64,000 nucleotides of DNA, from the NCBI RefSeq assembly GCF_003173035.1, contig NZ_QGLE01000009.1, positions 124,001 to 188,000 on the forward strand, given 5' to 3'. The position numbers and the translations under genes were made by a program. Within the stretch, counting starts at the first letter, position 1; every line of letters begins with the position of its first letter. The notes under the pieces are model-generated. The model was not told where the DNA came from and ran no database searches. It saw only the letters and a program-made list of their open reading frames with translations. This document shows positions 1 through 7,796 of the stretch, one piece after another. Source of the stretch: Zavarzinia aquatilis (GTDB lineage Bacteria; Pseudomonadota; Alphaproteobacteria; Zavarziniales; Zavarziniaceae).

Positions 1-161
1 CGCCTTTCGTGGATGTCGGAAATCATCACCGTGGCGCCTTCCTCGGTCGCCCGTTTCGCCGTGGCGAAGCCGATGCCGGTGCCGGCGGCGGCGGTGATCA
101 GGACCGTCTTGCCGGCGAGAAGGTTGTGGGCGGGGGGATAGGCGGGGGCGGGCTGGGTCAT
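1..161 (-). CDS. IpdF-like short-chain dehydrogenase/reductase, N-terminal part only
   Basis: Only the first 53 residues are inside the window; the gene runs off the left edge. After a proline-rich start there is a Rossmann entry with the glycine-rich NAD(P)-binding loop AAAGTGIG, followed by ISDIHER at the end of the second strand. The triple-alanine form of this loop resembles, from memory, Mycobacterium IpdF (Rv3559c), an SDR acting on the 5-hydroxy/5-keto function of the C/D-ring intermediate HIP. It lies just downstream of the first acyl-CoA dehydrogenase in the same direction, so it is probably the next gene of the operon. Family membership is clear; the IpdF assignment is an inference from a short fragment and from context. 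Confidence 0.7.
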   Translation of the reverse strand, partial: MTQPAPAYPPAHNLLAGKTVLITAAAGTGIGFATAKRATEEGATVMISDIHER

Positions 162-172
162 GGTCTCGTCTC

Positions 173-1360
173 TCAGGCGCGTGCTTCGCGCGGCATACCG
201 AGGGCCCGCTCCGCGATGATGTTGCGCTGAATTTCGTTGGTGCCGGCGTAGATCGTGTCCGACCGGGTGAACAGGAAGAGCTGTTGCAGGGCGGTCAGCT
301 CGTAAGTCCCGGGCTCGCCCGGGAAGACGTCGGCTTCGGGGCCGAGGACGTCCATCGCCAGCTTGCCGAGGTCTCGGTGCCACGTCGCCCAATAGAGCTT
401 GGAGACATAGGCTTCGCGCGGCAGCTCGGGGTTGCCCGCCTGTGACAGCATGCGCAGGGCATTGGCACGCATGATCTGCAACCCGATCCAGGCTTCGGCC
501 AGGCGCTGGCGCATCACCGGGTCCTTCGCCCGGCCATTGGCCTTGGCGATGGCGATGATCTCGTCCAGCTGGTTGCGGAAAGCCATCTGCTGGCCGAGGG
601 TGGAGGCGCCGCGCTCGAAGGCGAGGGTGCCCATGGCGACCTTCCAGCCTTCACCGGGTTTGCCGACGATGTTCTCGGCCGCCGTCTCGGCCCCGTCGAA
701 GAAGACTTCGTTGAATTCGGAGGTGCCCGTCATCTGCTGGATCGGGCGGACCGTGATGCCCTTCTGGTTCATGGGCACCAGCAGATAGGACAGGCCCCTG
801 TGGCCGCTGGAGCCGTCCTCGGTCCGGGCGATGACAAAGCACCAGTCCGAGACATGGGCAAGCGAGGTCCAGACCTTCTGCCCGTCGATCACCCAGCGGT
901 CGCCGACGAGGCGGGCGCGGGTGCGGACATTGGCGAGGTCGGAGCCGGCGTTGGGTTCCGAATAGCCCTGGCACCACAGGTCGTCGCCCGACAGGATGCC
1001 GGGCAGGAAACGGCGCTTCTGGTCCTCGCTGCCGAAGGCGACGATGGTCGGCCCGGCCAGCCCTTCGCCGATATGGCCGACCCGGCCCGGGCCGCCGGCC
1101 CGCGCATATTCCTCGTAGAAGATGACTTGATGGGACAGCGGCGCGCCCCGCCCGCCCGCCGACGTCGGCCAGCCGACGCCGATCCAGCCGGCCTTGCCCA
1201 TGTGCCGCTCCCACGCCCTTCGTTCCTCGAAGAAGGCGTGTTCGTCGCCGGGGCCGCCCCGGTTTTTCAGCCGGGCGAAGGGGCCGGTCAGATGGTCGGC
1301 CATCCAGCCGGAGATTTCGGCGCGGAAGGCTTCGTCCTCGGCGGAGAAAGAGAGTTTCAT
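173..1360 (-). CDS. Acyl-CoA dehydrogenase, FadE31-like (likely subunit of a heteromeric enzyme)
   Basis: A 395-residue flavin-dependent acyl-CoA dehydrogenase. FAD/substrate motifs are visible: QGYSEPNAGSD near residues 131-141, a DGQKVWTS strand near 159-166 and the C-terminal TNEIQRNIIAER helix. The usual MCAD catalytic glutamate position (YEGT) reads YAGT; a glutamate in FERG at residue 249 lies where ChsE4-type steroid dehydrogenases carry their base. The start was placed at the ATG at 1360, which overlaps the stop of the upstream dehydrogenase by 4 bp (ATGA). That coupling, together with a shorter partner lacking this C-terminus, suggests a two-subunit alpha2beta2 enzyme as known for the FadE pairs of Mycobacterium. 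The substrate is probably a CoA thioester from steroid rings C/D. Confidence 0.88.
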   Translation of the reverse strand: MKLSFSAEDEAFRAEISGWMADHLTGPFARLKNRGGPGDEHAFFEERRAWERHMGKAGWIGVGWPTSAGGRGAPLSHQVIFYEEYARAGGPGRVGHIGEGLAGPTIVAFGSEDQKRRFLPGILSGDDLWCQGYSEPNAGSDLANVRTRARLVGDRWVIDGQKVWTSLAHVSDWCFVIARTEDGSSGHRGLSYLLVPMNQKGITVRPIQQMTGTSEFNEVFFDGAETAAENIVGKPGEGWKVAMGTLAFERGASTLGQQMAFRNQLDEIIAIAKANGRAKDPVMRQRLAEAWIGLQIMRANALRMLSQAGNPELPREAYVSKLYWATWHRDLGKLAMDVLGPEADVFPGEPGTYELTALQQLFLFTRSDTIYAGTNEIQRNIIAERALGMPREARA

Positions 1361-2478
1361 TGCGCCGCCTCCGCCAGATCGTCGAGACCGATCAGATGGG
1401 CCACGCGCTCGCGGTGATGAGCACCGTCGCCCAGCACGGCTTCGAGGGCGCGGGCATTCTTGAAATAGAGGTGGACGTCGTATTCCCAGGTGAAGCCGAC
1501 ACCGCCGTGAAGCTGGATCGCCGTCGCCGCGCAGTCGAAATAGGCCCGGCCGGCCCAGGATTTGGCACCCGAGGCGGCGAGGGCGAGGGCGGTGCCGTCG
1601 CCATTGTGGCCGCAATCATCGGCGACGCAGGCCGCCCAATAGGCGGCGGAGCGCGAAGTTTCGACCGCCAGCGCCATGTCGGCGCATTGATGCTTCACCG
1701 CCTGGAAACTGGCGACCGGCCGGCCGAACTGGACCCGGCCCTTGGTGTAATCGACCGTCATTTCGAGGCATTTTTCCGCCGCGCCGACCGCATGGGCGGC
1801 CAGCGCGACCGCGGCCCGGTCGAGGGCGAGGGCCAGCGCGCGTCCGGCATCGGCGGCGATCAGGGCCGCGGCCGGTAGCGCCACACCCTCGAAACGCAGC
1901 TCCGCCGGGCGGCGGGTCTGATCCATGGTGGCGAGGCCGGTACGGGTGAGGCCCGCGACCTCACCCTCGATGGCGAAAAGCGCGGTGCGGCCATCCAGCG
2001 TCGCCGCGACCAGCACGAGATCGGCGCGCGCGCCGTCCGGGACATGACGCAGCAGGCCGTCGAGGCGGTAGCCGCCATCCACCGGCGTGGCCGTAACTTC
2101 ACCGATGGCATTGCCGGCGGCGAGGGTCGCGGTGATGTCACCGGCCGCGATGGCCTCGAGATAACGCTCCGCGCCCAGCGCCGTCAGGGCATTGGCCGCC
2201 AGCGCCACCGTCGCCTCGAAAGGCGAGGGGTAGAGCGCGCGGCCCATTTCCTCCATCAGGATCGCCAGTTCGACGAAGCCGAGGCCAAGGCCGCCCTGCG
2301 TCTCCGGCACGATCAGCCCGGTCCAGCCGAGCGCGACCGCCTGTTGCCACAGCGCGGGATCGTAGCCCTCCTTCGTCGCCATCACCTTGCGCGCATGGGC
2401 CGGCCCGGCGAATTCGCCCAGCCAGCCGCGCGCGGCGTCCTGGATCAGCAGCTGGTCCTCGGTGAAGGCGAAGTTCAT
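1357..2478 (-). CDS. Acyl-CoA dehydrogenase, FadE32/33-like partner subunit
   Basis: A 373-residue acyl-CoA dehydrogenase-fold protein. It has the N-terminal FTEDQLL opening, a VPETQGGLGLG segment near residue 60 and the C-terminal QLHGGVGFTWEYD motif followed by YFKNAR. It ends soon after this helix and lacks the TNEIQ tail of the neighbouring dehydrogenase. Such shortened members typically pair with a full-length subunit to form heterotetramers with only two FAD sites. Its stop overlaps the next start by 4 bp, which supports equimolar co-translation. It is the last gene before a roughly 195-bp gap containing inverted repeats. The role in the C/D-ring pathway is inferred from context. Confidence 0.85.
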   Translation of the reverse strand: MNFAFTEDQLLIQDAARGWLGEFAGPAHARKVMATKEGYDPALWQQAVALGWTGLIVPETQGGLGLGFVELAILMEEMGRALYPSPFEATVALAANALTALGAERYLEAIAAGDITATLAAGNAIGEVTATPVDGGYRLDGLLRHVPDGARADLVLVAATLDGRTALFAIEGEVAGLTRTGLATMDQTRRPAELRFEGVALPAAALIAADAGRALALALDRAAVALAAHAVGAAEKCLEMTVDYTKGRVQFGRPVASFQAVKHQCADMALAVETSRSAAYWAACVADDCGHNGDGTALALAASGAKSWAGRAYFDCAATAIQLHGGVGFTWEYDVHLYFKNARALEAVLGDGAHHRERVAHLIGLDDLAEAAQ

Positions 2479-2502
2479 GGCAAGGCCTCCCCTGCCCCGG
2501 CG

Positions 2503-2654
2503 TTGCGGCCAATCCTCACGAGATCCCGGCCTGCGCCGGGATGACGCCCGAAAAAAACACCCCCAACCTCGTCGTCCCGGCGAAGGCCGGGACCTTGCGA
2601 CGCGAAGGCATTGCGGCCAAAGCCGAAAAGATCCCGGCTTGCGCCGGGATGACG
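2503..2654. repeat. Cluster of three short palindromic (REP-like) repeats
   Basis: The gap between the SDR and the dehydrogenase holds three GC-rich hairpins of one family: 2523-2542, 2574-2593 and 2631-2650, each with 8-bp arms ATCCCGGC or GTCCCGGC and a 4-nt loop. The first and third lie inside an imperfect 44-bp direct repeat (2503-2546 and 2611-2654) beginning TTGCGGCCAA. Related hairpins occur at 5827-5846 and 45507-45526. They could stabilise or end transcripts; no gene is seen here. Confidence 0.75.
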
Positions 2655-2674
2655 CGTCGATGTGACGTTGAGGC

Positions 2675-3574
2675 TCACGAGCCCCAGACCTTCTTCACCG
2701 GCGCGGCGCGGGCCAGCAGGTCGTCGATCGCGCTGCCCACTTCCGCCGGGTCCCAGCGCGCGCCCTTGTCGACTTCCGGCCCGTCGCGCCAGCCGTCGGC
2801 GAGGCAGAGGCGCCCGCCCGAAACCTCGAACACCCGGCCGGTGACATGGGCCGAGGCGGCCGAGCCGAGCCAGGCGACGAGGGGGGCGACATTGCCGGGG
2901 TCGTTGGCGTCGAAGCCGGAATCCGGCGCCTTCATGGCATCGCCGAAGGCTTCCTCGGTCATCCGGGTGCGCGCGGCGGGGGCGAGGGCATTGGCGGTGA
3001 CGCCGTAACGCCGCAGTTCCGCCGCCTGCACGAGGGTCAGGGAGGCGATGCCGCCCTTGGCCGCCGAATAGGCCGCCTGGCCGATGCTGCCTTGCAGCCC
3101 GGCGCCGGACGAGGTGTTGATGATGCGGGCATCGACGGGCTGGCCCGCCTTCTGCCGGTCGCGCCAGTAGCGCGCTGCGTGATTGCCGACGCAGAAGTGA
3201 CCGCGCAGGTGCACGCGCATCACCGCGTCCCATTCGTCGACCGTCGCATTGGCGAACATGCGGTCGCGCAGGAAGCCCGCGTTGTTCACGATCACGTCGA
3301 GGCCGCCGAAACTCTCGACCGCGGTGCGGATGATGGAACCCGAGCCTTCCCAGTCGGCGACATCGGCGTAGTTGGCCACCGCCTCGCCGCCCATCGCCCG
3401 GATCTCGGCGACCAGTTCGTCGGCGGCATCGGAGCCGCCGCCATGACCGTCGCGCGAGACGCCGAGGTCGTTGACCACGACCTTGGCGCCCTGACGGACG
3501 AATTCGAGGACATATTCACGCCCCAAACCCCGGGCCCCGCCGGTGACGGCGACAATGCGATCCCGACAGATCAT
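2675..3574 (-). CDS. Short-chain dehydrogenase, Rv3548c / MFE-2 type
   Basis: A 299-residue SDR. The NAD-binding loop is TGGARGLG near residues 11-18, the NNAG motif lies near residue 100, and the catalytic serine and YSAAK follow in the middle of the protein. The insertion VNDLGVSRDGHGGG after the second strand is typical of the (3R)-hydroxyacyl-CoA dehydrogenase domain of multifunctional enzyme 2. The start was set at the ATG at 3574 because the Rossmann fold begins directly after it and the thiolase stops 10 bp upstream. The best remembered relatives are Rv3548c-type proteins of the cholesterol C/D-ring regulon. A hydroxyacyl-CoA dehydrogenase acting between the crotonase and the thiolase is the likely role. 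Confidence 0.82.
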   Translation of the reverse strand: MICRDRIVAVTGGARGLGREYVLEFVRQGAKVVVNDLGVSRDGHGGGSDAADELVAEIRAMGGEAVANYADVADWEGSGSIIRTAVESFGGLDVIVNNAGFLRDRMFANATVDEWDAVMRVHLRGHFCVGNHAARYWRDRQKAGQPVDARIINTSSGAGLQGSIGQAAYSAAKGGIASLTLVQAAELRRYGVTANALAPAARTRMTEEAFGDAMKAPDSGFDANDPGNVAPLVAWLGSAASAHVTGRVFEVSGGRLCLADGWRDGPEVDKGARWDPAEVGSAIDDLLARAAPVKKVWGS

Positions 3575-3584
3575 GCGCCCGCCC

Positions 3585-4736
3585 TCACAGCCGCTCGATG
3601 ATGGTGACATTGGCCTGACCGCCGCCTTCGCACATGGTCTGCAGGCCATAGCGGCCGCCCGTGCGCTCCAGCTGGTGCAGCATGGTGGTCATCAGGCGGG
3701 CACCGGTCGCGCCCAGCGGATGGCCCAGCGCAATGGCGCCGCCGTTGGGGTTCACCTTCGCCGGATCGGCGCCGGTTTCCTTCAGCCAGGCGAGGACGAC
3801 GGAGGCGAAGGCTTCGTTGATCTCGACCGTGTCGATATCCTCGATCTTCATGCCCGCCTTCTTGAGGGCATAGGCGGTCGCCGGGATCGGCGCGGTCAGC
3901 ATCCACACCGGATCGGCACCCCGCACCGAGAGGTGATGGATGCGGGCGCGCGGGGTCAAGCCATGCTCCTTCACCGCCCGTTCCGAGGCGATCAGGATCG
4001 CGGCCGAGCCATCGGAAATCTGCGACGAGACGCCGGCGTGCATCCGCCCGCCCTCGCGCAGGGTCTTCAGTGTCGCCATCTTCTCGAGGCTGGTGTCGGC
4101 CCGCGCCGTTTCGTCCCGGGCGAAGGTGCCGACCGGGGCGATTTCCTTGTCGAACAGCCCGCCGGTGATCGCCGCCACCGCGCGCTGATGCGATTGCAGG
4201 GCGAAACGCTCCATCTCCTCGCGCGAGCAATCCCAGTTCTCGGCGATCATCTCGGCGGCGCGGAACTGCGAAACTTCCTGCGTGCCATAGCGGGCGACCC
4301 AGCCTTCCGAACCCGAGAACGGGTCCTTGAAGCCGAGGGGTTCGGCCGCGACCATTGCATAGGCAATGGGGATCTGGCTCATGTTCTGGACGCCGCCGGC
4401 AACGACGAGGTCCTGCGTGCCCGACATGACGCCTTGCGCCGCGAAATGCACCGCCTGCTGCGACGAGCCGCACTGGCGGTCGATGGTGGTGCCCGGAATC
4501 TCTTCCGGCATCCCGGCGACGAGCCAGCAGGTGCGCGCGATATCGCCCGCCTGCGGGCCGAGGGCATCGACGCAGCCGAAGACCACATCGTCCACCGCCG
4601 CCGGGTCGATGCCGGTGCGCTCGATCAGCGCCTTGATCGAATGGGCGCCGATGTCGGCCGGGTGCACGCGCGACAGGCTGCCGTTGCGGCGGCCGACGGG
4701 GGTGCGGACGGCGTCGATGATATAGGCTTCGGCCAT
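3585..4736 (-). CDS. fadA6: Acetyl-CoA acyltransferase, FadA6-like thiolase
   Basis: A 383-residue thiolase. The acyl-accepting cysteine is C89 in DRQCGSSQQ; the other active-site elements are NEAFA, the GHPLGATGAR histidine motif and the C-terminal cysteine in CEGGGQAN. Length and motifs fit FadA6 of Mycobacterium, which performs a terminal thiolysis in C/D-ring breakdown. The start is the ATG at 4736 (MAEAYIIDAVRTP, the normal thiolase opening); an upstream in-frame ATG would add 21 unlikely residues and overlap the neighbouring gene. It sits between an SDR and an acyl-CoA dehydrogenase, consistent with a beta-oxidation set. The exact substrate is inferred. Confidence 0.85.
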   Translation of the reverse strand: MAEAYIIDAVRTPVGRRNGSLSRVHPADIGAHSIKALIERTGIDPAAVDDVVFGCVDALGPQAGDIARTCWLVAGMPEEIPGTTIDRQCGSSQQAVHFAAQGVMSGTQDLVVAGGVQNMSQIPIAYAMVAAEPLGFKDPFSGSEGWVARYGTQEVSQFRAAEMIAENWDCSREEMERFALQSHQRAVAAITGGLFDKEIAPVGTFARDETARADTSLEKMATLKTLREGGRMHAGVSSQISDGSAAILIASERAVKEHGLTPRARIHHLSVRGADPVWMLTAPIPATAYALKKAGMKIEDIDTVEINEAFASVVLAWLKETGADPAKVNPNGGAIALGHPLGATGARLMTTMLHQLERTGGRYGLQTMCEGGGQANVTIIERL

Positions 4737-4758
4737 GGAACTCGTTTCCTCGAACAGA

Positions 4759-5787
4759 TTATTTGTCAGCAAATGTGCCATCGGCACCAAGGGCCGCATC
4801 GTCCGAAAGGACCATTCGCGACAGACGGGCCAGATGGTAGTGCCGGTCGCCCCAGACGCCGGCCAGCGCCCAGGCCCGCTTCATGAAGAAATGCAGGTCG
4901 ACTTCATAGGTGTAGCCCATGGCGCCGAAGACCTGGATCGCGGTGCGCGCCGCCGCCGCCGCGGCGTCAATCACCGCGACGCGGGCGTGGGAAATATCGC
5001 GGGGGGCGAGGGTGAAGGCGGCCTTGTAGACCGGCGCCCGGGCGAATTCGATCGCCACCTGTACCGTCGCCAGGTGGTGTTTCACCGCCTGGAAGCTGCC
5101 GATGGCCTTGCCGAACTGCTGGCGCGTGCGGGCGTAGTCGGCGGCGAGATCGACCATGGTCTGGGCAAGACCAAGGCCCTGCGCGGCAGCGGCCAGCCCT
5201 CCGAGGTCGAGCATTCGGTCGAGGATCGCGGGATCAGCCGACAGCAGCGTGTCGTTCCCCGGGGTCCAGTCGACGGCGGCGATCCGGCGCAAGGGATCGA
5301 CGCTGACCTCCGCCGTCACCGTCACCCGCCCCCGGGGCACGAGGTGCAGGGCATCTTCCCGGCCCAGCAGCAGGTAATCGGCATCGCCCGCGTCGGCGAC
5401 GAAGGGATCGAGCGGATGGCCGGCGGCGAGCTTCACCGTACCGGCGGCGATCCCCGCCAGAATTTCGGCGACATCGGTCCTGTCGGCGAAAGCCGCGAGC
5501 AGGGGCGCCGCGATGGCGATCTGGTCGACCAGCGGCTCCGGCAGGGCGGCGCGGCCCGCTTCCTCGACGATCAGCACGCCGTCGACCAGCGACAGGCCGA
5601 GGCCGCCCTGCGCTTCCGGCACGGTCAGGCCGGTCAGGCCCATTTCGACCAGCTTGGCCCAGCGCGCGGGCGAGCGGCCTTCGCCCGCCGCGCATTCGCG
5701 GACCTGCGCCGGGCCGCATTCGGCGGCGAGGAAATCCCGCACCGTGTCGCGGAACAGCAGCTGGTCCTCGGTAAAGGCGAATTTCAT
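4759..5787 (-). CDS. Acyl-CoA dehydrogenase, short FadE32/33-like subunit
   Basis: A 342-residue acyl-CoA dehydrogenase-fold protein. It opens with FTEDQLLFRD, has VPEAQGGLGLS near residue 57, RQQFGKAIGSFQAVKHH in the C-terminal helical domain and QVFGAMGYTYEVDLHFFMKR close to the end. Like the protein at 1357-2478 it lacks the TNEIQ-type C-terminus. It probably acts as the partner subunit of the FadE30-like or FadE31-like dehydrogenase, as heteromeric FadE pairs do in actinobacterial steroid degraders. A REP-like palindrome separates it from the next upstream gene. Subunit pairing cannot be decided from sequence alone. Confidence 0.82.
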   Translation of the reverse strand: MKFAFTEDQLLFRDTVRDFLAAECGPAQVRECAAGEGRSPARWAKLVEMGLTGLTVPEAQGGLGLSLVDGVLIVEEAGRAALPEPLVDQIAIAAPLLAAFADRTDVAEILAGIAAGTVKLAAGHPLDPFVADAGDADYLLLGREDALHLVPRGRVTVTAEVSVDPLRRIAAVDWTPGNDTLLSADPAILDRMLDLGGLAAAAQGLGLAQTMVDLAADYARTRQQFGKAIGSFQAVKHHLATVQVAIEFARAPVYKAAFTLAPRDISHARVAVIDAAAAAARTAIQVFGAMGYTYEVDLHFFMKRAWALAGVWGDRHYHLARLSRMVLSDDAALGADGTFADK

Positions 5788-5826
5788 CGGTCTCTCCCCG
5801 GCGTCCCGGTGCCTGATTTTCCCGAG

Positions 5827-5846
5827 ATTCCGGCCTTCGCCGGAAT
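5827..5846. repeat. REP-like palindrome between two dehydrogenase genes
   Basis: An 8-bp inverted repeat, ATTCCGGC / GCCGGAAT, with a CTTC loop and a trailing GACG. It has the same architecture as the repeats at 2523-2650 and 45507-45526. It lies between two co-directional acyl-CoA dehydrogenase genes and may affect message stability. Confidence 0.7.
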
Positions 5847-5873
5847 GACGATCTTCTTGTTTTCAACGCCTCG

Positions 5874-7034
5874 TTAGCGCGGCAGGTTCAGCAGCCGCTC
5901 GGCGATGATGTTGCGCTGGATCTCGTTGGCGCCGGCATAGATCGGCCCGGCCAGCGAGAACAGGAAGCCCTTCAGCCAGCGGGTGATGTCGTCCGCCTCG
6001 TCGAGGCCGCTCGCCAGCAATTCGCCCCGCGCGCCGAGGATCGACAGCGCGGTTTCATGCATCGACCGGTCGAGTTCCGACCAGAAGATCTTGTTGAGGC
6101 TGGCTTCCTGACCGATCTTGCCGCCCGCGATCAGGCGGCTGGCGGTCATATAGGTGTTGAGGGCGTAAGCCTCCGCATCCATCCAGGCCTTCAGCACGAG
6201 GTCGCGGACGCCGGGCGAGACCCGCGCCTCGTGCCGGCGGTAGAGCTGAACGAGGCGCTTGGCGGTTTCCTGAAAGCGCGCCGGGCTGCGCAGCATCAGG
6301 CCACGCTCGAAGCCCGCCGTCGCCATGGCGATGTTCCAGCCCTGACCCTCGTCGCCCAGACGATTGCCGACGGGCACACGCACATCGTCGAAGAACAATT
6401 CGGCGAAACCCGGCTCGCCGTCGAGCTGGGGGATCGGCCGGCGCGTGATGCCGGGGGTATCGAGCGGCACCAGGATGAAGCTCATGCCGTGATGGCGGCT
6501 GCTCTCGGGATCGGTGCGGAACAGACCGAAGCACCAGTCGGCGAAGACGGCGCGCGTCGACCAGGTCTTCTGGCCGTTGATGACGTAATGATCGCCGTCG
6601 CGGATCGCCTTGGTGCGGATCGCCGCCATGTCGGAGCCGGCGCCGGGCTCGGACCAGCCCTGCGCCCAGATGTCGTCACCCGCCGCCATGCGCGGCAGGA
6701 AACGCGCCTTCTGCTCGGCCGTGCCATATTCCATCAGGGTCGGGCCGAGCAGGAAGATACCATTCTGGTTCACCCGGCCGGGCGCCCCCGCGCGGTAATA
6801 TTCCTCCTCGAAGATCAGCCATTCGATGAGGTCGGCGCCGCGCCCGCCCAGCGCCTCCGGCCAGGTCACCATGCCGAAGCGGCCCGAATTCAGCACCCGC
6901 TCCCACGCCCGGTGTTCCTCGAAGCCTTCCGCCGTGTCGTAGGACTTCAGGCGTCGCTGCGGCACATGGGCGGCCATCCAGGCGCGGACCTCGGCCCGGA
7001 AGGCTTGCTGCTTTGGCGTATACTGGAGGTCCAT
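5874..7034 (-). CDS. fadE30: Acyl-CoA dehydrogenase, FadE30-like
   Basis: A 386-residue full-length acyl-CoA dehydrogenase. Visible motifs are the IEWLIFEEEYYRAGAPGRV segment near residues 70-88, the FAD/substrate motif WAQGWSEPGAGSD near 123-135 and NEIQRNIIAERLLNLPR at the C-terminus. The position of the MCAD catalytic glutamate reads YAGA; E243 in GFERG is an alternative base. The overall pattern is close to what I remember of Mycobacterium FadE30 (Rv3560c), which dehydrogenates the propionate side chain of HIP-CoA. It sits immediately downstream of the EchA20-like gene with a 4-bp gap. The family is certain; the FadE30 assignment is by resemblance. Confidence 0.85.
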   Translation of the reverse strand: MDLQYTPKQQAFRAEVRAWMAAHVPQRRLKSYDTAEGFEEHRAWERVLNSGRFGMVTWPEALGGRGADLIEWLIFEEEYYRAGAPGRVNQNGIFLLGPTLMEYGTAEQKARFLPRMAAGDDIWAQGWSEPGAGSDMAAIRTKAIRDGDHYVINGQKTWSTRAVFADWCFGLFRTDPESSRHHGMSFILVPLDTPGITRRPIPQLDGEPGFAELFFDDVRVPVGNRLGDEGQGWNIAMATAGFERGLMLRSPARFQETAKRLVQLYRRHEARVSPGVRDLVLKAWMDAEAYALNTYMTASRLIAGGKIGQEASLNKIFWSELDRSMHETALSILGARGELLASGLDEADDITRWLKGFLFSLAGPIYAGANEIQRNIIAERLLNLPR

Positions 7035-7038
7035 CGCC

Positions 7039-7788
7039 TTAACCGAACTTGGCGTCGCGCTTCTCGACGAAGGCGTCGCGCGCTTCCTGACTGTCGGGGG
7101 AAGTATAGAGTTCCAGCGTGAAACCCTGCTCGAAGCGGTAGTTGCGTTCGATATCGACCGGCTCGATGCCGTTCAGGGCTTCCTTGGCGAGGCGGAGCGC
7201 CTTGCCCGACTTGGCGGCGATCTTGGCGGCCAGCGCCCGGGCGGTCTCGACCAGTTTCTCGCGCGGCACGACGCTTTCGATGGCGCCCCATTTCGCCATT
7301 TCGGCGGCCTTGATGCTCTCGCCGGTGTAGAACAGCGCGCGTACCTTCTGCAACGGCAACATGCGCAGGAAATGGGACGCGCCGCCCATGGCGCCGCGAT
7401 CAATCTCCGGCAGGCCGAAATAGCTGTCTTCCGAGGCGATGATGATGTCGGCCGCACCGGCAAGACCGATGCCGCCGCCCAGCACGAAGCCGTGGGTCGC
7501 CGCGATCACCGGCACCTTGCAGCGGTGTACGGCGGCGAAACTGTCGTAACAGCCCTTGTTCACTGCGACGATCTTGCTGCCGTCGGCGGCCAGTTCCTTG
7601 ATGTCGACCCCGGCGCAGAAGCCCCGGCCCTCGGCCCGCAGGATGACGACATTGACGTGGGGGTCTTCACCCGCCGCGGTGATCGTCTTCGCGAGGTTGT
7701 TCCAGCCCGTGGAATTGAAGGCGTTCACCGGAGGCTGGTTCATCACCACTTCGGCGATGCGGTCGGAAACGGTATAGGTGAAATCCAT
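7039..7788 (-). CDS. echA20: EchA20-like crotonase (steroid D-ring-opening hydrolase)
   Basis: A 249-residue crotonase-fold protein. It shows NQPPVNAFNS near the start, RAEGRGFCAGVDIKE near residues 53-67, the GFVLGGGIGL oxyanion loop and FGLPEIDRGAMGGASH. These segments, and the C-terminal NYRFEQGFTLEL, closely match what I recall of EchA20 (Rv3550), which hydrolytically opens the last carbocycle of the HIP-derived CoA ester. The start at 7788 is preceded by GAGG 8 nt upstream; an alternative ATG at 7800 would overlap the previous stop by 4 bp. It follows the IpdC-like gene directly, as expected for the IpdC-EchA20-IpdAB sequence of reactions. Confidence 0.85.
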   Translation of the reverse strand: MDFTYTVSDRIAEVVMNQPPVNAFNSTGWNNLAKTITAAGEDPHVNVVILRAEGRGFCAGVDIKELAADGSKIVAVNKGCYDSFAAVHRCKVPVIAATHGFVLGGGIGLAGAADIIIASEDSYFGLPEIDRGAMGGASHFLRMLPLQKVRALFYTGESIKAAEMAKWGAIESVVPREKLVETARALAAKIAAKSGKALRLAKEALNGIEPVDIERNYRFEQGFTLELYTSPDSQEARDAFVEKRDAKFG

Positions 7789-7796
7789 GACGTGCC

